This document shows, in pieces, positions 1 to 7,700 of a DNA stretch of 64,000 nt (within the stretch, counting starts at the first letter, position 1; the number at the start of each line of letters is the position of its first letter). The DNA lies in NCBI RefSeq assembly GCF_052119645.1, contig NZ_JBGQOM010000002.1, positions 248,001 to 312,000 of the forward strand, written 5' to 3'. The position numbers and the translations under genes are program-made. The notes beneath the pieces are model-generated. The model was given only the letters and a program-made list of their open reading frames with translations, was not told the origin of the DNA and did no database searches. This DNA comes from Paraglaciecola sp030730205 (lineage in GTDB: Bacteria; Pseudomonadota; Gammaproteobacteria; Enterobacterales; Alteromonadaceae).

Positions 1-23
1 TTAAAAATAATTTTATTTTTGCA

Positions 24-51
24 TTGAAAAATATCGACTCAAACATATATA
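24..51 (+). promoter_or_regulatory. putative promoter of the small heat-shock gene
   Basis: TTGAAA at 24-29 and TATATA at 46-51 are 16 bp apart, about 100 bp upstream of the ibpA-type start. The -35 half (CATTGAAA) is close to the sigma-32 consensus CTTGAAA, but there is no clear CCCCAT-type -10, so a vegetative or mixed promoter is possible. The implied 5' leader of about 95 nt carries the thermometer hairpin. Confidence 0.4.
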
Positions 52-124
52 GATTATGTAGTCGCTGAAAGGGTCTACAACGTAAAAAACTAAACCGCCG
101 CCGCTAGTCGGGGCACAACATTTA

Positions 125-149
125 TATATTGCTTAAATACGAGGATATA
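125..149 (+). promoter_or_regulatory. ROSE-like RNA thermometer hairpin over the ibpA ribosome binding site
   Basis: The Shine-Dalgarno GAGG (141-144) can pair with TTGCTT (129-134). Reading inward: U125-A149, A126-U148, U127-A147, A128-U146, U129-A145, U130-G144, G131 bulged, C132-G143, U133-A142, U134-G141. This is the UYGCU anti-Shine-Dalgarno with a bulged G that defines ROSE elements in front of ibpA-type genes. Heating would open the weak A-U/G-U helix and free the ribosome binding site. The structure is deduced by hand. Confidence 0.75.
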
Positions 150-152
150 ACC

Positions 153-593
153 ATGCGTAACATCGATCTCACTCCACTATACCGCTCATTCATTGGTTTC
201 GATCACTTAGCTTCTATGATCGACAATGCGAGCAGAAACGAAAAACAATCCACTTATCCCCCTTATAACATTGAGTTGTTAGCAGAAGATAAGTACCGAA
301 TTACCATGGCTGTCGCTGGATTTTCAAAAGACGAAGTTACCATCGAAGTCATCGAAAACACGCTACAAGTTACTGGAACAAAACCAGGCAAAGACGAAGA
401 GCGTAAGTTTTTACATAAAGGGATATCAGAACGCAGTTTCGAACGTAAATTCCAACTAGGAGACCACGTTAAAGTGCTGTCAGCTGATATGGAACACGGC
501 CTACTTCATGTTGAACTAGAGCGCGTCGTACCTGAAGCAAAGAAACCTAGAAAAATTGAGATTGGCTCTCAGTTACTTGAAAACAATCAGTAA
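153..593 (+). CDS. ibpA: small heat-shock protein, Hsp20/IbpA family
   Basis: ATP-independent holdase chaperone that binds unfolding proteins in the cytoplasm and passes them to the DnaK/ClpB machinery. The 146-residue product begins MRNIDLTPLYRS, almost as in E. coli IbpA. It carries the alpha-crystallin core (PPYNIELL to LERVVP) and a C-terminal tail with the I-E-I anchor motif. An in-frame ATG at 129 would add eight residues, but the ATG at 153 has GAGG 8 nt upstream and matches the family N-terminus, so I chose 153. The gene stands alone, with a ROSE-like leader upstream and an intrinsic terminator downstream, pointing to heat control at RNA level. Family assignment is firm; ibpA versus ibpB is nominal because there is only one copy here. 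Confidence 0.95.
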   Translation: MRNIDLTPLYRSFIGFDHLASMIDNASRNEKQSTYPPYNIELLAEDKYRITMAVAGFSKDEVTIEVIENTLQVTGTKPGKDEERKFLHKGISERSFERKFQLGDHVKVLSADMEHGLLHVELERVVPEAKKPRKIEIGSQLLENNQ

Positions 594-614
594 AGATTGA
601 AGGTGGAAAAAATA

Positions 615-638
615 ACGGCGCTGATAAGCGCCGTTTTT
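615..638 (+). terminator. intrinsic terminator of ibpA
   Basis: Seven-bp stem ACGGCGC/GCGCCGT (615-621 and 628-634), loop TGATAA, followed by a T run. It lies 20 bp after the ibpA stop and 30 bp before the convergent MAPEG stop. Confidence 0.85.
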
Positions 639-668
639 AGTTATGTAGTAAAAAATGAACCGAGCAAC

Positions 669-1055
669 TCAATACAACAGCAATAGATTGAGGACCGCAC
701 CAGATATCAATGCAACAAACGTTAACAACATACCTGAAATTCGCTGCCAACTTGTGCCAGCATGTCTACGTAAGCCAAATGAATGCAAAATGCGACCTAA
801 CAGTAAACTACTCCCCATAATATGCAACCACAGAGGCTGAGTGGCGTTTAACTCTGCCACCAGCAGCAAGATTAAGATGAGCGGCGTATATTCAGCAAAG
901 TTACCGTGCGAGCGTATCAATTGTAAAAAATGTTTATCTCCATCATCCCCTAGCGCTATCTTTTTAGAAAAACGACCGTTGATAACAAGGATGGTGAGAT
1001 AAAAAAAGAATAGCGCCAACAGGCCGCCATAAAAAGCTGTCACAGGAGTATGCAT
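669..1055 (-). CDS. MAPEG-family integral membrane protein
   Basis: A 128-residue protein with four predicted transmembrane segments (about residues 7-27, 52-75, 76-96, 106-127). The conserved pattern after helix 1 (RxxF, then a polar stretch ending RSHGNFAEYTPL) is typical of the MAPEG family (membrane-associated, eicosanoid and glutathione metabolism). Bacterial members are mostly uncharacterised; glutathione-linked detoxification is an inference only. It is separated from adk by a terminator, so it is probably its own transcript. The Shine-Dalgarno is weak (GAGA about 10 nt upstream). Confidence 0.8.
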   Translation of the reverse strand: MHTPVTAFYGGLLALFFFYLTILVINGRFSKKIALGDDGDKHFLQLIRSHGNFAEYTPLILILLLVAELNATQPLWLHIMGSSLLLGRILHSFGLRRHAGTSWQRISGMLLTFVALISGAVLNLLLLY

Positions 1056-1086
1056 GCTAATGTCTCGCTCTCTTTATAATTAAATA

Positions 1087-1111
1087 TAAAAAAGCCCACA
1101 AAACGTGGGCT
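1087..1111 (-). terminator. intrinsic terminator of adk
   Basis: On the minus strand, AGCCCAC and GTGGGCT (1105-1111 and 1093-1099) form a seven-bp stem with a short T-rich loop, followed by six T. It lies 24 bp after the adk stop. Confidence 0.9.
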
Positions 1112-1134
1112 CAACTACAGTAATACAATTGTAC

Positions 1135-1779
1135 TTAACCGAGTAGTTCCGCCAGTTGTTGGCTTACCTGCTCTACAGCTTGCGTACCATCTAATTTATG
1201 ATACTGACAGTGACCCGCTTGAGCCTCAGTCGTATAATAAGAAACTAAGGGTTTAGTTTGTTCATGATAAATGCCAAGACGTTTTCGCACTGTTTCTTCT
1301 TGGTCATCAGGACGGATAGCCAGAGCCTCACCAGTTTCGTCGTCGATACCTTCAGTTTTTGGCGGATTATAACGCAAATGATATACACGACCAGAACCAG
1401 GGTGCACTCTTCGTCCACTCATACGCTCGACAATAATTTCGTCATCAACGTCAAATTCAATAACATGATCAACTTTGATCCCTGAGTTCTTCATGGCATC
1501 TGCTTGTGGGATCGTGCGAGGAAAGCCGTCTAACAAGAACCCTTTGGCACAATCTTCTTGAGAGATACGCTCTTTCACTAAACCGATGATCAGATCATCA
1601 GAAACAAGTTTACCCTCATCCATAACTTGCTTTGCGGCAAGTCCAAGTTCGGTTTTTGCTTGAATGGCTGAACGTAACATGTCGCCAGTAGATATTTGAG
1701 GGATCCCATATTTGCCCATTAAAAATTGAGCTTGAGTTCCTTTACCTGCACCCGGTGCTCCGAGAAGGATAATGCGCAT
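1135..1779 (-). CDS. adk: adenylate kinase
   Basis: Converts ATP + AMP to 2 ADP, setting the adenylate balance in the cytoplasm. The 214-residue product has the same length as the E. coli enzyme. It opens MRIILLGAPGAGKGTQ with the P-loop at about residues 7-15, continues with ISTGDMLR and the hydride signature FLLDGFPRT, and has the long LID domain (residues about 120-160, no zinc cysteines). The reading frame is open 18 codons further upstream, but AGAGGA sits 7 nt before the ATG at 1779 and the family starts here. It lies downstream of htpG in the familiar recR-htpG-adk order, with its own leader. Confidence 0.98.
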   Translation of the reverse strand: MRIILLGAPGAGKGTQAQFLMGKYGIPQISTGDMLRSAIQAKTELGLAAKQVMDEGKLVSDDLIIGLVKERISQEDCAKGFLLDGFPRTIPQADAMKNSGIKVDHVIEFDVDDEIIVERMSGRRVHPGSGRVYHLRYNPPKTEGIDDETGEALAIRPDDQEETVRKRLGIYHEQTKPLVSYYTTEAQAGHCQYHKLDGTQAVEQVSQQLAELLG

Positions 1780-1911
1780 ACTGTGTCCTCTGCTGTAACC
1801 CTGCAAAAAATATAAGCCCGCAACTTTACACATTCACTCTTGATGTTACAAGAATATTAAGCTTACAAGCAGCATTCAATTGACAATTTCTTTTGTTTTA
1901 CCTATTTGAAA

Positions 1912-1935
1912 CAAAAACGGGCACTAAGGCCCGCT
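1912..1935 (-). terminator. intrinsic terminator of htpG
   Basis: CGGGC (1918-1922) and GCCCG (1929-1933) form a short G+C stem with a 6-nt loop. On the minus strand it is followed by TTTTTGT. It lies 30 bp after the htpG stop. The plus-strand reading also ends in TTTT, so it may act weakly in both directions. Confidence 0.7.
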
Positions 1936-1965
1936 TTTAATAACACAAACATCGCTTTTAATGCA

Positions 1966-3903
1966 CTATTTAACTAAGTTCATTAGTAGCTTGTTTAAAT
2001 TCTGCACAAAGGTGGCTGGGTCTTTTAAACTGCCTTGTTCAGACAATGCAGCTTGGTCAAATAGCACCTCTGTCCACTGTCCAAATTGCTCTTCATCTTG
2101 GACATCCGCTAATAACTTCACCAATTGATGCTCTGGGTTTAGCTCAAAATGGTACTGAGCCTCAGGTACTGGTTGACCTGCAGCTTGCATCAACTTAATC
2201 ATCTGGGTTGTCATACCATTCTCATCTGCAACAATACACGCAGGCGAGTCAGTTAAACGATGCGTAAACTTAACGTCTTTTACTCTGTCGCCTAATGCAG
2301 CTTTAACACGCTCAGCTAAACCTGAAACTTGCTTTTCTGCTTCTTTTAGCGCATTTTTACTTTCTTCATCATCTAAATCACCTAAATCTAATGCACCATG
2401 GGTGATTGATTGCAAAGATTTTTCTTCAAACTCATTGAGATGAGACATCAACCACTCATCAATGCGGTCTGACATGAGCAATACTTCGATGCCTTTCTTA
2501 CGGAAGATCTCCAAGTGCGGGCTTGATTTTGCCGCTTTATAACTATCTGCGGTGATGTAGTAAATTTTCTCTTGCTTCTCTTGCATACGGCCAATGTAGT
2601 CAGCCAGAGATACATTTTGCACATCAGAATCATTGTGAGTAGAGGCAAAGCGCATCAAACCAGCAATCTTATCTTTATTGGCGAAATCTTCAGCAGGGCC
2701 TTCTTTCAACACGTTACCAAATTCGCCCCAAAATGTTTGATACTTTTCAGCGTCATTTTTGGCAATTTTCTCAAGCATCTGTAGCACACGCTTGGTACAA
2801 CCTTGACGCATTGCTTGCGACACTTTGTTGTCTTGTAAAATTTCACGAGAGACATTCAAAGGTAGATCGTTAGAATCAAGCAAGCCTTTCACGAAACGCA
2901 GATAGTTAGGCAGCATTTGCTCTGCGTCATCCATAATAAAGACGCGTTGCACGTACAATTTCAAACCATGCTTTTGCTCGCGGTTCCACAAATCGTATGG
3001 AGCTTTGCTTGGAATATATAACAAGCTTGTGTATTCGGTTTTACCTTCTACCTTATTGTGCGCCCACACCATTGGGTCGGCAAAATCATGTGAAATATGC
3101 TTGTAGAACTCTTTGTATTCATCATCTGACACTTCAGATTTGTCACGTGTCCACAAAGCTGTAGCTTTGTTAATTGCTTCCCAATGCGCAGGTACTGCAG
3201 GAATAGATTCACCCTTCTCGCCGTCTACTTCGGGCGCTTCTTGCGCAGGCACTTCTTCTTTATACATCTTAACCGGAATACTGATGTGATCAGAGTATTT
3301 ACTGACAATAGAGCGCAGACGCCAATCATCTAAAAACTCTTTTTCATCTTCTCTAAGATGTAAGATTATTTCGGTTCCACGTTCAGCTTTTTCGATATCT
3401 GCGATGGTAAATTCGCCTTCACCTGCTGATTGCCATTCAACGCCTGCAGATTTATCGGCACCCGCCGCACGTGTGCGCACCGTTACGTTGTCCGCAACAA
3501 TAAAGGCTGAATAAAAACCAACACCAAATTGGCCAATAAGCTGTGAATCTTTAGCTTGGTCGCCTGATAATTTACCGAAAAATTCCTTGGTACCCGATTT
3601 TGCGATAGTCCCTAAATGTTCAATGGTATCGGCTTTACTCATACCAATACCATTGTCTGCAATAGTGATGGTACCCGCTTCTTTGTCAACGCTTAATTTA
3701 ACGTGTAAATCACCATCGCCTTCATACAAACTGTCATTTGATAATGCTCTAAAACGCAGTTTATCCGCTGCATCAGCAGCATTAGATATCAATTCTCGAA
3801 GAAAGATCTCTTTATTTGAATAAAGTGAATGGATCATCAGCTGAAGAAGTTGTTTTACTTCAGTCTGAAAGCCGTGAGTCTCTTGATGAACAGCATCAGT
3901 CAT
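1966..3903 (-). CDS. htpG: chaperone protein HtpG (bacterial Hsp90)
   Basis: ATP-dependent dimeric chaperone that remodels late folding intermediates with DnaK. The 645 residues include the GHKL ATPase domain at the N-terminus (LRELISNAADAADKLR, DNGIGM, then the GQFGVGFYSAFIV lid/G2 region at about residue 125), the middle domain with client and catalytic-loop contacts, and the C-terminal dimerisation domain. It is about 20 residues longer than the E. coli protein, in family range. AGGAG lies 9 nt before the ATG. A sigma-32 type promoter stands about 45-70 bp upstream, so the gene has heat-inducible expression independent of recR. Assignment is firm. Confidence 0.98.
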   Translation of the reverse strand: MTDAVHQETHGFQTEVKQLLQLMIHSLYSNKEIFLRELISNAADAADKLRFRALSNDSLYEGDGDLHVKLSVDKEAGTITIADNGIGMSKADTIEHLGTIAKSGTKEFFGKLSGDQAKDSQLIGQFGVGFYSAFIVADNVTVRTRAAGADKSAGVEWQSAGEGEFTIADIEKAERGTEIILHLREDEKEFLDDWRLRSIVSKYSDHISIPVKMYKEEVPAQEAPEVDGEKGESIPAVPAHWEAINKATALWTRDKSEVSDDEYKEFYKHISHDFADPMVWAHNKVEGKTEYTSLLYIPSKAPYDLWNREQKHGLKLYVQRVFIMDDAEQMLPNYLRFVKGLLDSNDLPLNVSREILQDNKVSQAMRQGCTKRVLQMLEKIAKNDAEKYQTFWGEFGNVLKEGPAEDFANKDKIAGLMRFASTHNDSDVQNVSLADYIGRMQEKQEKIYYITADSYKAAKSSPHLEIFRKKGIEVLLMSDRIDEWLMSHLNEFEEKSLQSITHGALDLGDLDDEESKNALKEAEKQVSGLAERVKAALGDRVKDVKFTHRLTDSPACIVADENGMTTQMIKLMQAAGQPVPEAQYHFELNPEHQLVKLLADVQDEEQFGQWTEVLFDQAALSEQGSLKDPATFVQNLNKLLMNLVK

Positions 3904-3947
3904 GGACTAAATCTCCTAGGGTTTGTTTACAAATTTTGATAGTCAGG

Positions 3948-3975
3948 AGATAGGGATGAACTTATTTATTTCAAG
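3948..3975 (-). promoter_or_regulatory. sigma-32 heat-shock promoter of htpG
   Basis: On the minus strand CTTGAAA (3969-3975) and CCCTATCT (3948-3955) are separated by 13 bp, matching the known sigma-32 pattern CTTGAAA-N13-15-CCCCATNT with one substitution. Transcription would start about 40 bp before the htpG ATG. Confidence 0.8.
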
Positions 3976-3999
3976 TCATTAAGTCATTAAGTCATTAAG
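3973..3999. repeat. 8-bp microsatellite, 3.4 copies of AAGTCATT
   Basis: AAGTCATT occurs perfectly at 3973, 3981 and 3989, followed by AAG. The first copy overlaps the -35 element of the htpG promoter, and the tract lies between recR and htpG. Slippage here would move recR-side DNA relative to the promoter without destroying the -35. Confidence 0.9.
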
Positions 4000-4039
4000 A
4001 ATGTGCGATTACTGCATAAAAAGTGCGTTTAGTCTGTGA

Positions 4040-4639
4040 CTAGATTGCGCGACGACCACTAAAAGCATGCGTGAGTGTATTGCCATCAATAAATTCTAAT
4101 TCGCCGCCCACAGGAACACCATGGGCTATTCGGGTAGCCTGAATCTGCAAGGTCTTACACATTTGACCAATATAATGGGCCGTAGCTGCCCCTTCAACCG
4201 TAGGATTTGTGGCGAGGATGACTTCACTAATGTCGCCCACTTGCAAAATTTTATCTAGTTGGTCTAACCCAATATCAGTAGGACCAATACCGTCAATCGG
4301 AGACAAATGCCCCATTAATACAAAATAACGGCCCTTAAATTCAGATGTTTGTTCAACAGCCAATACATCTTGTGGCGACTCGACAATGCACAGTAAAGGC
4401 GAGCTTTGCCGCTCTAGGTTGGCACAAATTTCACACAAGCTATTTTCACAAAAAGTACGACACTGCTGGCAGTGTTTTACGTGTTCCATGGCATTATGCA
4501 AGACCGAGCTCAACTGTAGCGCGCCTTTACGATTACGCTCCAGCAAATGAAACGCCATACGTTGTGCGCTCTTAGGGCCCACTCCAGGGAGTATCTTGAG
4601 CGCGTCAATTAACTCTTTTATCAAAGGACTAAATTGCAT
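4040..4639 (-). CDS. recR: recombination mediator protein RecR
   Basis: Toroidal partner of RecO/RecF that loads RecA on gapped DNA. The 199 residues show the N-terminal helix-hairpin-helix (ILPGVGPKSAQRMAFHLL), a four-cysteine zinc finger at about residues 57-72 (CQQCRTFC...CEIC), and a Toprim domain from about residue 81 (LLCIVESPQDVLAVE). In related genomes it follows ybaB directly. Here the island inserted 26 bp upstream of its ATG has cut it from the dnaX-ybaB transcript, so recR must now use a promoter in the island's left end or in the retained 3' scrap of ybaB. No strong Shine-Dalgarno is visible before the ATG. Confidence 0.97.
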   Translation of the reverse strand: MQFSPLIKELIDALKILPGVGPKSAQRMAFHLLERNRKGALQLSSVLHNAMEHVKHCQQCRTFCENSLCEICANLERQSSPLLCIVESPQDVLAVEQTSEFKGRYFVLMGHLSPIDGIGPTDIGLDQLDKILQVGDISEVILATNPTVEGAATAHYIGQMCKTLQIQATRIAHGVPVGGELEFIDGNTLTHAFSGRRAI

Positions 4640-4665
4640 GGCGTGAGTGTCAGCGTGCTTAAAAC

Positions 4666-4679
4666 GGCATCTTGAAGCC
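4666..4679. other. left attachment site (attL) of the genomic island
   Basis: GGCATCTTGAAGCC here is repeated exactly at 23139-23152. On the minus strand it reads GGCTTCAAGATGCC, the codons Gly-Phe-Lys-Met-Pro. Here they continue CCG TTT TAA, then 19 bp later the recR ATG. This is what the original 3' end of ybaB in front of recR should look like. Extending the match leftward gives 18 of 19 identical bases. Confidence 0.9.
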
Positions 4680-4783
4680 TAATGCGGCTTGGATACTGCA
4701 ATTTACTGATGTGTTATGGAATGGCATGTTCAGAGGTATTCCTAAATTCAAACTTACTGATAAGTACTGATATTTGCTGTCAT

Positions 4784-4803
4784 TTTGTCCCCTATTTGTC
4801 CCC
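4784..4803. repeat. paired TTTGTCCCC repeats near attL (putative integrase arm sites)
   Basis: TTTGTCCCC occurs at 4784-4792 and 4795-4803, an 11-bp period. A similar pair, TTTGTCCCC at 23065-23073 and TTATGTCCC at 23075-23083, lies inside the right end in the same orientation. Helical phasing and position at both ends fit arm-type binding sites for the integrase or excisionase; that role is inferred. Confidence 0.55.
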
Positions 4804-5084
4804 CCATCTTTTTGGGTATACACAATGATTAGGGCAACGCAGGGTTAGATATCATCGATATCAAAAATTCTAATGCAGCGTATTCGATTAATATGCCACG
4901 AATAAAAAGAGAATACCAATGCTTAAAATGAAGTTTAAATTTAAAGCAAAGAAATAAAAATACTTCACTTTAAATCATAGTATTTACATTTAATAAAACA
5001 CGTTGACGTAACTTTCATCAACTGACAGAATCCTAGTAAAATCAGATACTTTTAACTTCCAACGTAGTTATTTAAAGGACTAAT

Positions 5085-5675
5085 ATGAAAATAAAAATAC
5101 TCACACTTTCGCTTCTTACATCAGCATTACTTTCAACAACTAGCTTTGCTCAAGAGTCTTTGGTCGAACAAATCAAAAAACGTGCAGGGCAAATCGCTGA
5201 AGTTAAAGCCTTGTTAAATGACGCAGATCCAAACACCAGAGCGGCTGCATTGGATGTAATGTTAAAATCCGAAGATACCGCAATGCGTGAACTTGCTTAT
5301 GCAACGGGTTTAAACAGCGCGGATGATGTCTTGCGTGCGGTTACCGTAAGAAATAAATTAAATGAAACCAATATTTTGGCAGTCGAAGCTAAATTACCAG
5401 ATCAAGCAACTGATAAAAGTAAAGAAGCGTTTAATGAATACCTTAATGGTGGAATATTAACTGTTAAAATATCAAAATATGAGGAAGCAACAGGTAGCTT
5501 TACTTTTAGAACCCAAAATTCTGGCTCAAGTTATTTAGGCTCAGTAGCCGGATTAAAACTTAATTTTGAAGAATACAGATGCGCCGGATCGTTTATGTTA
5601 AATGATGCTTCTGAATTTGAGGGAACCCTGTCATGCAAAGGACAAGCATTTCCCGCAAAAATACAATTAAACTAA
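5085..5675 (+). CDS. exported protein of unknown function
   Basis: I do not recognise this 196-residue protein. It has a clear Sec signal peptide (MKIKI, hydrophobic stretch, cleavage after about residue 22 at TSFA-QE). The first half of the mature part is helical and alanine-rich; the second half looks beta-rich, with two cysteines (about residues 165 and 184) that could form a disulfide. AAAGGA lies 7 nt before the ATG. It is the first gene inside the left end of the island and converges on the protease gene, the two stop codons overlapping by 4 bp. A periplasmic role alongside the opposing operon is possible but unproven. Confidence 0.75.
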   Translation: MKIKILTLSLLTSALLSTTSFAQESLVEQIKKRAGQIAEVKALLNDADPNTRAAALDVMLKSEDTAMRELAYATGLNSADDVLRAVTVRNKLNETNILAVEAKLPDQATDKSKEAFNEYLNGGILTVKISKYEEATGSFTFRTQNSGSSYLGSVAGLKLNFEEYRCAGSFMLNDASEFEGTLSCKGQAFPAKIQLN

Positions 5676-6763
5676 CGTAAGTAAAGTTCAGAAAAGGATA
5701 ACCTATCAGCACTTCCCCAGTTAGAGCGAAATACGATTTTAAGTCGATTCGCTTTGACTGGATTAATATTAATAGCTAGTTCACTGGTATTATTTAGCCA
5801 TGTGCCGGAATAAACTGATACCCATCCCCTGTCACCTTCGCTTCTTCTATTTGATAATATCTCAAAGTCTTTAGGCTGAGATGAACTCATACTTTTTTCG
5901 ACCTGAAATATTGCACCTGATATAGCCGTTATTTTTCCAAATGAAAGAGTTATTTCGATGGTGTCTTGTGCGGGCTTAACCGCCCAAACAGACTTTACAT
6001 CCTCATCATGCAAATTACTAAGACGTTCATTGGCACTCAAAGGCTGATGATTCCACTCCGTAAATTCATAAGCAATCTCATGAGTAAACGCAGATTTTTC
6101 GGCTGCATTTTCTTTTAGCGTTGTATTAGTAGAGTCAATTGCAAATCCGCTAGCAAAAAAAGGACGAATTGTTTCAATTGCTCGATCAAGCCGCAAAACT
6201 TTACCATTACCACTTTCAGCATCAATCGATTGTAAAATACCTACAGGCTCATCCCCAGAATAAACAACGCTTCCACTCAAGCCCTTGTATAAAGGAAAAT
6301 CAACTGAAGACAGAATAGTTAAATAGACCAAACCCAAATCTATCATATTGACGGGTGTTAATGACTTAGAACCATTTGTATTAACGGAGGATACTGTCAA
6401 AGCAGTTGAAGACTTCAGCAGCATATCTAGTGGGGCAAAACTGTTAATCGATGTATTACACTCGTTTTTTGCAGCGCCAGTTATCGCAGATAAAGTTAAG
6501 TCATAACCAAAAGTCTGTACTCTTTCTGCTTCACCCATTTCACGACTTTTTGTTCCAGTAATGACATTGGCGTAAAATTCATTTCCTAATACGTGCTCAG
6601 GGGTAACTAAATAACAATTATTTAGTCGGCTGATCAAAAAGCCTTGCCCTACTTCTCCTGCGTCAACATAGACTTGGGTTAAATCATTTGATGCCGCTGA
6701 CAAAGTGCCACTAACAAATAGTCCAAGCCCTAAAAATAGGGCATTACTTAGTATTCGGCGCAT
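5672..6763 (-). CDS. secreted trypsin-like serine protease with C-terminal discoidin-like domain
   Basis: The 363-residue product has a signal peptide (MRRILSN, hydrophobic core, cut near SAAS at about residue 23). A chymotrypsin-fold protease domain follows. The catalytic His fits VTPEHVLG (about residue 57), the Asp fits GYDLTLS (about residue 86) and the Ser fits GLSGSVVYSG (about residue 187); the GxSGS motif is diagnostic. From about residue 230 to the end the pattern (VWAVKPAQ, IEITLSFG, LKIVFR) resembles an F5/8 type C/discoidin jelly roll, a binding module. The ATG at 6763 gives a proper signal peptide; the frame is open upstream to 6805. It overlaps the preceding gene by 20 bp, so it is translationally coupled in a three-gene operon. 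The substrate is unknown. Confidence 0.75.
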   Translation of the reverse strand: MRRILSNALFLGLGLFVSGTLSAASNDLTQVYVDAGEVGQGFLISRLNNCYLVTPEHVLGNEFYANVITGTKSREMGEAERVQTFGYDLTLSAITGAAKNECNTSINSFAPLDMLLKSSTALTVSSVNTNGSKSLTPVNMIDLGLVYLTILSSVDFPLYKGLSGSVVYSGDEPVGILQSIDAESGNGKVLRLDRAIETIRPFFASGFAIDSTNTTLKENAAEKSAFTHEIAYEFTEWNHQPLSANERLSNLHDEDVKSVWAVKPAQDTIEITLSFGKITAISGAIFQVEKSMSSSQPKDFEILSNRRSEGDRGWVSVYSGTWLNNTSELAININPVKANRLKIVFRSNWGSADRLSFSELYLR

Positions 6764-7700
6764 CTTCGACCCTTTTTCTAGATATAAATTTTGTAAAAAG
6801 CTCAATGAATTCCATCAACAAGAATAACGTAGCAAGCAACGTTGAAATTGCGGCCATAATAGGATCACTTGTTAATCTAGGCCAAATAGAGGGTGATATG
6901 CCGTATCCATTACTGCCAAGTCTATCAACGCGCAACACTTCCGCCTCTCCATGTATTGTAAAAGCGAACGCATCAGACTGCTTCATTCTAAGAAAACCAC
7001 GGGTATCTGCTAGTTGGCGCTTTGAAGAATCTTGAAATAAGGTTACGCGATCACCAGCGTCAAGTGAAAAAGCAGCCGCTATATAACGATCTTCTCTAAA
7101 AAATTGTTTTTCAACGATCTGAACATTGGCATTTAGCAGAATATTTTCAACACCTATACCAACATCTTCGCCAATTCGAACTTTGCCATCAAACGGAAGT
7201 ATTTGAGAAGAGGTGATTGGAACGGTAATTTCTGCGTATGCAGGTAAGTCAATTACCTCATAAGGTGTTTCTATTTGTCCCAAACTAGCGTTGTCGGTTT
7301 CTGCACTGATAACAAAAGCATATTGTTCTTTGCCATATGGCTTTATGACAATCCTTGCTGTCGTTAAATTCTGGGGTAAAAAATAGCTTTCACTCGGCAA
7401 TTCAAGTAGATTTTCAGGTTCTGTCACATCAAGTAAAATCTTAGCGTAGGACACATTCCATTGATTAATATTATTCGCTGAGAATGCTATTGTTATACTT
7501 TGTGTGTCACCGTTAACGGTAAAGATGTTCTCTCTTTGTGCTAATAATACATAACCAATAAATAGTAAAATCGACAGTATAAAAAGCCATTTCCCTAAAA
7601 TATTACGCGCCCCAACGGGCAGTGGTTTACGTTTCAGTAAAGCAACGATAACAGCAGGCAACAATACAAGTTTATTTCTAATTAGAGAGGCTTTGATCAT
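6744..7700 (-). CDS. membrane-anchored protein with large extracytoplasmic domain, unknown family
   Basis: 318 residues. A basic N-terminus and a transmembrane segment at about residues 36-55 are followed by some 200 beta-rich residues predicted to face the periplasm (ITIAFSANNINQW onward). A second transmembrane segment sits at about residues 284-304, and the tail is short and basic. I do not recognise the family. The start overlaps the stop of the upstream gene (ATGA at 7697-7700) and the end overlaps the protease gene, so the three are one operon. A likely role is a membrane platform or receptor working with the secreted protease; this is inference from context. Confidence 0.75.
   Translation of the reverse strand: MIKASLIRNKLVLLPAVIVALLKRKPLPVGARNILGKWLFILSILLFIGYVLLAQRENIFTVNGDTQSITIAFSANNINQWNVSYAKILLDVTEPENLLELPSESYFLPQNLTTARIVIKPYGKEQYAFVISAETDNASLGQIETPYEVIDLPAYAEITVPITSSQILPFDGKVRIGEDVGIGVENILLNANVQIVEKQFFREDRYIAAAFSLDAGDRVTLFQDSSKRQLADTRGFLRMKQSDAFAFTIHGEAEVLRVDRLGSNGYGISPSIWPRLTSDPIMAAISTLLATLFLLMEFIELFTKFISRKRVEDAPNTK

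Larger units (their letters stand above)
4640..5084. other. gene-free left end of the island (attL side)
   Basis: This stretch holds the last 21 bp of the ancestral ybaB gene (stop TAA on the minus strand at 4659-4661), the left attachment core, and the TTTGTCCCC pair at 4784-4803. Beyond that it is A+T-rich, with GATATC copies at 4848 and 4857. I see no convincing open reading frame. An outward promoter for recR should lie here, but I could not identify a clear one. Confidence 0.6.

Noticed and set aside
1780..1833. 18-codon N-terminal extension of adk
   Set aside because: The internal ATG at 1779 has a good ribosome site and gives the standard 214-residue enzyme.
3973..3999. CRISPR-like repeat
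   Set aside because: Only 8-bp direct tandem copies without spacers.
4848..4862. Palindromic operator with two GATATC copies
   Set aside because: Two restriction-like palindromes 3 bp apart, not an exact larger palindrome; no adjacent regulator to assign.
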